13,645 bases of DNA, from assembly GCA_966211305.1 (NCBI GenBank), contig CBIHPC010000166.1:1-13645 (forward strand), written 5' to 3'. The notes beneath the pieces are model-generated. The model saw only the letters and a list, made by a program, of their open reading frames with translations. It had not been told where the DNA came from and ran no database searches. Positions within the stretch are counted from its first letter, which is position 1; each line of letters starts with the position of its first letter. The translations under genes and the position numbers were made by a program. The DNA comes from Niastella sp966211305 (GTDB lineage Bacteria; Bacteroidota; Bacteroidia; Chitinophagales; Chitinophagaceae). Shown piece after piece: positions 7,980 to 13,645 of the stretch.

Positions 7980-9356
7980 ATGAAATATTCACCGATATCA
8001 TCTGTTTTATTTTTAATATCAACGCTGGTAATGCCCTGCCTGCTGGGCTGTAGCGATAAAGACATGGGAGAAAACCCTGACTCAGAATTGGCCGCTATTG
8101 CTTCATTGGAGGACCTGCAGGCATTACTGGATTATATGCCTTTGATGCAGGAAACACCCGGTTTAAACGAAGTCTCAGCAAACGATTTTTACCTGCCGGC
8201 TGATACAACCGGCTTATCCCTTGATCCTAACGAAAGAAACGCTTACCTCTGGAAAGTTGACATTTTTGAAGGCCGGGGAGAAGTGGGCGACTGGAACACA
8301 TTGTATAAGCAGGTTTTTCAGGCAAACACCGTGCTTGACCAGTTACCGCGTATCGAACCGGAGAATATTACTGCTCAGCGTAATTACATAAAAGGCCGCG
8401 CTCTCTTTTATAGGGCATATTCCCTTTATAACGTGGTATTGCAGTTTGCCAGCTTATACGACAGTATATCTACAGCACCTGGCGTCCCTATCCGGCTGAG
8501 TTCTGACCCTGAACCAAAGTCAACACGCGCGCCATTAACTGCGGTATACGATCAAATTTTCAAAGATTTAAATCAGGCGCGGCATCTGCTGCCCGACAAA
8601 ATAGACATTGCCAGAAAAAACCGGCCAACCCAGCCAGCTGTCTATGCGTTGCTGGCAAGGATACATTTGAGCATGCGTCAATACGAAAAAGCAGGATTAT
8701 ATGCAGATAGCGTTTTGCAGCTTTACTCAGGCCTGATCGATTACAACAATATATATCAATCTCCTTCCAACCCATTTAGCGGATACAATGAGGAAGTGAT
8801 ATATGACAGTCGCCTTCTTTCCACAACCAGCGTTCTGTTAAAAACACAATGCTTTGTAGATTCCAATCTATACCAACTATATGAGGATAACGACCATCGT
8901 AAGATTCTTTTTTTTTCAATAAATAACGAGGGCATACCGGTTTCCCGGTTCAATTACAGCGGTACAGAATTCAAATTTAGCGGATTAGCGACAGATGAAA
9001 TGTACCTGATAAGAGCAGAAGCCAGTGCCTACACAGGTAAAATACAGAATGCAATAGATGATCTCAATAAATTACGGGCGAACCGCTATAAAAGCCCGTA
9101 CACACCGATTGTTGCCACTACTGCGCAGGAAGCTTTGCAGATGGTGAGAACCGAAAGAAGAAAAGAACTAATCTACCGCGGCTTACGCTGGTTTGACCTC
9201 AGGCGTTATAATAAAGAAGGAGCGCGGATATCACTAACGCGATCACTTAACCACGAACGGGCTTTTTTACAAAATAACGACGATCCGCGCTATATACTTC
9301 CCATACCGCCGGATATTATTCAGATCACCGGAATGCCGCAAAATCAGAGAAACTAA
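7980..9356 (+). CDS. SusD/RagB-family substrate-binding outer-membrane lipoprotein
   Basis: A 458-residue surface lipoprotein that forms the lid on the SusC barrel and captures substrate. The lipoprotein signal has the lipobox LLGC with C24 as the lipidated cysteine. The following SDKD acidic stretch fits the Bacteroidota surface-export signal. The SusD N-terminal region includes WNTLYKQVFQANTVLDQL (about 105-122), and helical-repeat segments follow (RALFYRAYSLYNVVLQF, PAVYALLARIHLSM). The C-terminal RagB/SusD signature is present: RTERRKELIYRGLRWFDLRRY (about 390-410) and YILPIPPDIIQITGMPQN at the end. It starts 30 bases after the transporter stop and is probably co-transcribed. Its stop is 4 bases from the stop of an opposing gene, and no terminator is visible between them. 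Length is at the low end of the family. Confidence 0.95.
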   Translation: MKYSPISSVLFLISTLVMPCLLGCSDKDMGENPDSELAAIASLEDLQALLDYMPLMQETPGLNEVSANDFYLPADTTGLSLDPNERNAYLWKVDIFEGRGEVGDWNTLYKQVFQANTVLDQLPRIEPENITAQRNYIKGRALFYRAYSLYNVVLQFASLYDSISTAPGVPIRLSSDPEPKSTRAPLTAVYDQIFKDLNQARHLLPDKIDIARKNRPTQPAVYALLARIHLSMRQYEKAGLYADSVLQLYSGLIDYNNIYQSPSNPFSGYNEEVIYDSRLLSTTSVLLKTQCFVDSNLYQLYEDNDHRKILFFSINNEGIPVSRFNYSGTEFKFSGLATDEMYLIRAEASAYTGKIQNAIDDLNKLRANRYKSPYTPIVATTAQEALQMVRTERRKELIYRGLRWFDLRRYNKEGARISLTRSLNHERAFLQNNDDPRYILPIPPDIIQITGMPQNQRN

Positions 9357-9360
9357 CACT

Positions 9361-9639
9361 TTAGCGGGCTGCAGGTTTTAATCCAACCCACTCAAATGTG
9401 CCTGTTCTACAAGGGACATACCCGTTTGGATTCAAGGGATTTGGCCGGTAAAATGTGCAGACACCTGCGCTTGACAGGCAGACGTAATCGGTTCCATATG
9501 ATCCGGCAGGAAAATAAGAAGTACCCCATTGAAAATATTGGGTTTGGGTTTCGCAATATGCAGTTGGCCGTGATGCGATTGCGCCCCCGACACCAATGAC
9601 AATAGCACTGGCGATCAAAAACAGTTTAACTCTTGACAT
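9361..9639 (-). CDS. Small secreted four-cysteine protein, unknown function (DUF6520-like)
   Basis: A 92-residue protein on the minus strand. A clear signal peptide covers residues 1-22 (MSRVKLFLIASAIVIGVGGAIA, cut before SRP). The mature part of about 70 residues has four cysteines (C29, C54, C61, C77), enough for two disulfides, and many aromatic, Gly and Pro residues (FQWGTSYFPAGSYGTDYVC, then GVCTFYRP and YVPCRTG). The style resembles the short Bacteroidota secreted proteins grouped as DUF6520, a resemblance by eye only. It converges on susD with 4 bases between stops, so susD read-through would be antisense to it. Its upstream region contains the complementary segments at 9704-9817. A frame on the opposite strand here (9396-9599) has no such features and is rejected. 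Confidence 0.75.
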   Translation of the reverse strand: MSRVKLFLIASAIVIGVGGAIASRPTAYCETQTQYFQWGTSYFPAGSYGTDYVCLSSAGVCTFYRPNPLNPNGYVPCRTGTFEWVGLKPAAR

Positions 9640-9703
9640 AAATTGAATTGAAGGTTTTTAAAAAAGATAACCGTTAACGATAAAACTATTGAGATAGAAT
9701 AAG

Positions 9704-9817
9704 GACCATAGAGTAATCTGGTCGTCCGGAAAACCTGGTTTCAACACCTCATATACTTCCGGACAATACTAATTTCAACCGCCCAGTCAACTGCTTCGGT
9801 TGGAAAAGGGAGGTGTT
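9704..9817. promoter_or_regulatory. Pseudoknot-like set of complementary segments, possible structured RNA
   Basis: Four complementary pairs lie within 114 bases. GACCA/TGGTC pairs 9704-9708 with 9719-9723. GTCCGGAA/TTCCGGAC is an 8-bp perfect stem, 9724-9731 with 9757-9764. A 9-pair hairpin around CAACCG/CGGTTG joins 9773-9781 with 9797-9805 and includes one G-T pair. Finally AACACCTC (9743-9750), inside the loop of the 8-bp stem, is perfectly complementary to GAGGTGTT (9810-9817). The last pairing crosses the 8-bp stem, which is the topology of a pseudoknot. A U-rich stretch, TTTTATTTT, overlaps its 3' end (9816-9824), so a plus-strand RNA could terminate there. On the minus strand it would be a leader about 85 bases upstream of the small secreted protein. 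Note that TCCGGA is itself palindromic. Confidence 0.45.
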
Positions 9818-9877
9818 TTATTTTAAATAAACACGGATATATGTATATTGACAAAATCCGGCGGTAAAAAACTATAA

Positions 9878-9901
9878 TCAGTACATAAAAATATGTACTG
9901 A
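9878..9901. repeat. Perfect 10-bp palindrome with 4-base spacer
   Basis: TCAGTACATA (9878-9887), spacer AAAA and TATGTACTGA (9892-9901) form a perfect inverted repeat. As RNA it would be a hairpin with a tetraloop. As DNA it has the size and symmetry of an operator for a dimeric regulator. It lies between two outward-facing genes, 239 bases from the start of the small secreted protein gene and 538 bases from the rhamnosidase start. No T-run follows, so a terminator is unlikely. Confidence 0.5.
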
Positions 9902-10293
9902 CCTATCAGTTACTTAAAGGGTTAAACCTATCCGAAAACGCCAATGTATTTTTAATAAACCGATAAGACAATGAAATAATTTTTAATCTGTTTGCCTGCT
10001 GGTATCGGACATGAATTTAAATGATGAAATACAATACATCTGTTGATCTTCAAGCCAGGAACTCACATGTTCGAATACTTCTATAAGAATAGCAATAATA
10101 AATTGCAAATAACACTCCTTACATTGGCTTAAATTTCACTCCAATACCCTAATCGGATTACCTGGCAATATTGTCACACCCAACACAACGCTTTTACCGT
10201 TATTTTCTCCCAACATTCTTTCAGATACACATTTCTCTCTAATCTTTGATCTCCTGCAACTGATGCTCCTAAGTAAATGCCCGCTCACACTGG

Positions 10294-10322
10294 GGTATAT
10301 TTTTTAATAAATAAAAATATCC
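10294..10322. repeat. AT-rich imperfect inverted repeat
   Basis: GG-T-ATATTTT and its neighbouring T (10294-10304) pair with AAAAATATCC (10313-10322). This gives ten pairs with one bulged T and an 8-base loop, about 115 bases before the rhamnosidase ATG. It is mostly A-T pairs, so chance is a real possibility in DNA of this composition. Confidence 0.25.
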
Positions 10323-10438
10323 ACTCATCTCTCCACCCCAATAAAATTTCTGCGCATCTGAAAAACTGATCCTGCTAAACAGTTAACTTCCATGACCATA
10401 AAAATATATTGGCAAAAACCAACAGTAAACCTTAGACT

Positions 10439-13400
10439 ATGTTCAAAAAAACTACTTTATCCAATGTAAAGGCAGCCATGCTATTGCCGCTGCTGACCCT
10501 GTTCTTTACAATCGCCAATGCCCGGGAAAATGTCACCGACCAGGGCGGAACAATAACCGCCCAATACCAGACCGGCTCCCCCGGCGGTGAAGAATATACC
10601 AACCTGGCCGACAACAACGTGAACACGAAATACCTCACGTTCAACTCCTCGGCCTGGGTACAATACCAGGCCTATACAGGTTATATTGTTACAGGCTATT
10701 CCCTCACCTCGGCCAATGATGCCCCTGAACGTGATCCGCTTAACTGGTCTTTACAGGGTTCGAATGACGGCACCAGCTGGACCACCATCGACACCCGAAC
10801 AAACGAAGATTTTCCCAGCCGGTTCCAGACCCGCACTTTTTCCTTCACTAACAGCGCCAGCTATACGTATTACCGGTTCAACCTCACCAATAACAGCAGC
10901 AACATTTTGCAGCTGGCAGAGTTTGAATTGTTTGGCACACCGGCTGCCGGTAGCTGGGCGGCCAGCTGGATCTGGACGGCCGAACAGGGCCCCAATAACA
11001 CCTGGGTATCGTTCCGGAAAAAGGTAACGTTGAACGCTAAACCCGCCACCGCCATCACAAAGATCGCAGCGGAAAATAAATACTGGCTGTATGTGAACGA
11101 CAGCCTGGTGGTGCGCGACGGCGGGCTCGATATTCGTCCCGACCTCAACAACACCTATTACGATGAAATAGACCTCGCTCCTTACCTGGAAAGCGGTGAA
11201 AATACCATCGCCGCACTGGTATGGTACAAAGGCGGGGCCGACGGCTACTCACAGCGAACATTCGACAATGGCGGATTTCTGTTCGAAGCCCAATTACCGG
11301 GCGCCAGCCCGGGTATGATCGTATCGGACAATACCTGGAAGATAAAGGTCAACCCGGCGTTTAACCGCGGTACCTATAACTATAAGTATAACGTAAGCGG
11401 CACTATCACTTTTAACAATGCCACTTTTAACGATCCTGTTCCCAATGTAGTGAAGTCCGGGTACTACCGGCTATCGGGCAGTGGCAATGGCTGGACGAAA
11501 TGTGCCAATGAGAACGAATCGTTCACACTGCCCGGCATCTGCGATGTGGCCTACGGCACGGAGAATAACCAGCTTCGGCCCGGCGGCGACCATAAATGGG
11601 TGGCCTGGCCCGTTAGCTATGATGCCGCCAACGCCATCACCGGCTGGCAAACCGCCGGCTTCAACGACGGCAACTGGGGTAATGCCATCACCAAGGGCGT
11701 ACCGCCCGTAGCGCCCTGGAATTCCCTCGTGCATCGCACTATCCCCTTCTGGAAAGATTACGGATTAACCCCGTATAACAATCCTTTCCCTTCAACGATC
11801 AATACGAACACAACCATTACACAGGAACTGGGCATTAATATCCAGGGAACACCGTACCTGAAGGTAGATGCGCCTGCCGGTGTACGAATAAAGATCATCC
11901 TGAACGAATATTACTGGCAGGAATACATTACCCGGCAGGGTGTGCAGGAATTTGAATGTTTTGCCTGGCAGAACTCGAGCGGTCACAACGTGAAATACGA
12001 GTTCACCGATGTAACGGGAACCATTAACGTCCTCGATCTGAAGTTCAGGCAAACTGGGTACAATACCGCTGTTCGCGGAAGCTTTGCATGCAACGACACC
12101 CTGTTGAACAAACTGTGGATAAAGAGCAAAAATACTTCGCAGGTGTGCATGCGCGATATCTTTTATGATTGTCCCAACCGCGAACGCGGCCAGTGGTGGG
12201 GCGATGTATCGGAGCAGATCCTGTACTCGTTTTACCTCTACGATGAGCATGCCAACCTGCTGGCTAAAAAAGCGTTCAGGGAGCTGATGCGCTCGCAAAA
12301 AACCGATGGCTCCCTATATACTACTGCCCCGGGAACGGCATTCAACCTTCCCGATCAGAATATGGCTGCCGTAGCCATGTTGTGGAAATATTACCAGTAC
12401 ACAGGCGATGCTGACCTGGTTCGGGAATTGTATCCGCAGGCCAAAAAATTCATCGAACATTGCGCCACCACCGCCAACAGCGACGGCATGCTGATACTGC
12501 AGCCGGGCCAGGGTTGGAACCTGTGGAACTGGATCGACTGGGGCGGCAACCTGAATATTGTGGAAGGAAGCGCCAATACCGTTTGCAATGCCCTGTATAT
12601 TCATTTGCTCGAGGCCATGATAAAGATCTCCGATCTGTTGGGAGTCTCATCAGACAAAACTTATTATCAAACATTGCTGTACATGGTCAAAGTTCATTTC
12701 AATGCCTACTTCTGGAACAGTACTGCCAATGCTTACGTTTTTCACAACAACAATGGCGTACAGTCTTCGGTGATAGACGACAGAAGCAACGCCTGGGCGG
12801 TATTGGCCGGCATGGCAGACGATTCGCGCAAGCCGGGGGTGCTCTCTGTATTAAAGAACCGGAACGATGCGAGTCCGTACCAGGAAATGTATATTGAAAT
12901 GGCTATGTCGATGCTCAATGCCAATGATGCGCTTACCCGCATGCGCAGCCGGTATGCGGCGATGACCGATAGCTGGTCATCCACGTTATGGGAAGAATTT
13001 CCCGCAACCAACAGCAATAACCATGCGTGGAGCGCCGGCCCGCTGTACCAGTTGAGCGCTTATGTATTGGGGGTACGGCCTACCCTGCCTGCATACAATG
13101 AATTTATTTTCGAGCCGCAGGTAACGGCCCTTACGAATATCTCGGCAACGGTTCCCTCGGTAAAAGGCGACATCGCCGTTTCGTATACAAGATCAGATAA
13201 CACCTTTACACAAACGCTTACCAATCCGTATAACACACAGGGTATTGTGGGCATTCCCAAAGGAATGCTGGTGGCCGGTGTGCAGGAGATCTACGCCAAT
13301 AATACCATCGTATGGCGGAATGGCGCACCGGAAGGAAATGTGACCGGTGTAACCTTTATTGGAGAAGATGACCAGTACATCCGGTTCAGGGTACAGCCGG

Positions 13401-13645
13401 GAACCTGGACCTTCCAGGCATTTTCACAGGCCGCAGCCGCCAAGATGGAAACAGTTAAGCAACAACCTGGCGGTGATCATAAAACGGCGGTACGGCTTTA
13501 TCCCAATCCGGCCCATGAGGTATTTACCCTTTACCTGGGTAACTCAGGGTACAGGCACCTGTCTGTCACCGACATGAGCGGAAGAACCGTAATAACCCAA
13601 ACCCTTCCGCACGGTTCCGCCAGCGTACATATCGATGTAAGCAGG
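10439..13645 (+). CDS. Secreted GH78-type alpha-L-rhamnosidase with discoidin-like domain and T9SS tail (3' end outside window)
   Basis: This hydrolyses terminal alpha-L-rhamnose from glycans or glycosides outside the cell. The frame is open for 1069 codons to the window edge. Domains: signal peptide 1-28 (cut after ANA), F5/8-type discoidin-like domain about 32-166 (LNWSLQGSNDGTSWTTID, ending LAEFELFG), rhamnosidase N-terminal beta-sandwich domains about 171-555, (alpha/alpha)6 catalytic domain about 556-895, C-terminal beta domain about 882-970, and a T9SS type A sorting tail starting RLYPNPAHEVFTLYL at 1019. The catalytic segment DCPNRERGQWWGD gives D577, E582 and D589, with the same spacing as the acidic residues of characterised GH78 enzymes. 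TLWEE supplies the likely second catalytic acid, E852. About 20-30 tail residues should be missing. Codons are much more GC-rich than in the sigma-SusD genes. Specificity (pectin rhamnogalacturonan, flavonoid glycoside or bacterial polysaccharide) cannot be read. Confidence 0.93.
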   Translation, partial: MFKKTTLSNVKAAMLLPLLTLFFTIANARENVTDQGGTITAQYQTGSPGGEEYTNLADNNVNTKYLTFNSSAWVQYQAYTGYIVTGYSLTSANDAPERDPLNWSLQGSNDGTSWTTIDTRTNEDFPSRFQTRTFSFTNSASYTYYRFNLTNNSSNILQLAEFELFGTPAAGSWAASWIWTAEQGPNNTWVSFRKKVTLNAKPATAITKIAAENKYWLYVNDSLVVRDGGLDIRPDLNNTYYDEIDLAPYLESGENTIAALVWYKGGADGYSQRTFDNGGFLFEAQLPGASPGMIVSDNTWKIKVNPAFNRGTYNYKYNVSGTITFNNATFNDPVPNVVKSGYYRLSGSGNGWTKCANENESFTLPGICDVAYGTENNQLRPGGDHKWVAWPVSYDAANAITGWQTAGFNDGNWGNAITKGVPPVAPWNSLVHRTIPFWKDYGLTPYNNPFPSTINTNTTITQELGINIQGTPYLKVDAPAGVRIKIILNEYYWQEYITRQGVQEFECFAWQNSSGHNVKYEFTDVTGTINVLDLKFRQTGYNTAVRGSFACNDTLLNKLWIKSKNTSQVCMRDIFYDCPNRERGQWWGDVSEQILYSFYLYDEHANLLAKKAFRELMRSQKTDGSLYTTAPGTAFNLPDQNMAAVAMLWKYYQYTGDADLVRELYPQAKKFIEHCATTANSDGMLILQPGQGWNLWNWIDWGGNLNIVEGSANTVCNALYIHLLEAMIKISDLLGVSSDKTYYQTLLYMVKVHFNAYFWNSTANAYVFHNNNGVQSSVIDDRSNAWAVLAGMADDSRKPGVLSVLKNRNDASPYQEMYIEMAMSMLNANDALTRMRSRYAAMTDSWSSTLWEEFPATNSNNHAWSAGPLYQLSAYVLGVRPTLPAYNEFIFEPQVTALTNISATVPSVKGDIAVSYTRSDNTFTQTLTNPYNTQGIVGIPKGMLVAGVQEIYANNTIVWRNGAPEGNVTGVTFIGEDDQYIRFRVQPGTWTFQAFSQAAAAKMETVKQQPGGDHKTAVRLYPNPAHEVFTLYLGNSGYRHLSVTDMSGRTVITQTLPHGSASVHIDVSR

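Larger units (their letters stand above)
9640..10438. other. Non-coding region between the divergent small secreted protein and rhamnosidase genes
   Basis: About 800 bases holding no recognisable gene. Both flanking genes read outward from it, so it should contain both promoters, but no full TTG/TAnnTTTG pair was found on either strand. It contains the complementary segments at 9704-9817, the palindrome at 9878-9901 and an AT-rich hairpin at 10294-10322. A sequence resembling one arm of the palindrome (ATATGTATATTGAC) lies at 9839-9852. The remaining stretch up to 10438 shows only short, unremarkable AT-rich sequence. Confidence 0.7.

Noticed and set aside
9396..9599. Plus-strand 67-residue frame after susD
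   Set aside because: The opposite frame (9361-9639) has a signal peptide and cysteine pattern, while this one is basic and featureless.
10686..12897. Open frames on both strands inside the rhamnosidase (for example 10686-11027 +, 11792-12298 -, 12460-12897 +)
   Set aside because: All lie within the continuous 1069-codon rhamnosidase frame. None shows a signal peptide, known motif or ribosome-binding site. They are side effects of its GC-rich codons.

Overview
The window looks like chromosomal DNA of a Bacteroidota bacterium, most likely a Chitinophagaceae-type soil or plant-associated glycan degrader. The evidence is a sigma factor/FecR/STN-SusC/SusD series, a lipoprotein signal with an acidic stretch after the cysteine, a type IX secretion (T9SS) C-terminal tail on a glycoside hydrolase, AT-rich translation starts without clear Shine-Dalgarno sequences, and a LytS/LytTR two-component pair. 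The family is inferred from gene style only.

Layout: (1) 2-1344, the 3' part of a LytS-type sensor histidine kinase, overlapping by 4 bases a LytTR response regulator. (2) 1366-1572, minus strand, a 68-residue two-helix membrane protein of unknown function. (3) 1573-2374, about 0.8 kb of AT-rich DNA without a convincing gene but with small inverted repeats. (4) 2375-9356, all on the plus strand: ECF sigma factor, FecR-type anti-sigma factor, a SusC-like TonB-dependent transporter with an N-terminal STN signalling domain, and a SusD-like lipoprotein. A 228-base FecR-SusC spacer holds two strong hairpins. (5) 9361-9639, minus strand, a small secreted four-cysteine protein whose stop lies 4 bases from the susD stop. 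(6) 9640-10438, a non-coding region with a pseudoknot-like set of complementary segments and a 10-bp perfect palindrome. (7) 10439 to the right edge, a large secreted GH78-type alpha-L-rhamnosidase (1069 codons visible, 3' end missing) with a discoidin-like domain and a T9SS sorting tail.

How it probably works: SusC and SusD form an outer-membrane glycan-import pair. The STN domain of SusC contacts FecR in the periplasm when substrate is bound, FecR signals to the ECF sigma factor, and the sigma factor raises transcription of the transporter operon. The rhamnosidase would release L-rhamnose from rhamnose-decorated glycans outside the cell. Whether it belongs to the same regulon is not shown: 1.1 kb and a reverse-oriented gene separate it from susD, and its base composition is clearly more GC-rich. 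No CRISPR array, tRNA, rRNA, insertion sequence or complete mobile element was seen. The protein-coding content is a recognisable polysaccharide-utilisation-type locus. The least explained parts are the structured non-coding segments and the two small minus-strand proteins.
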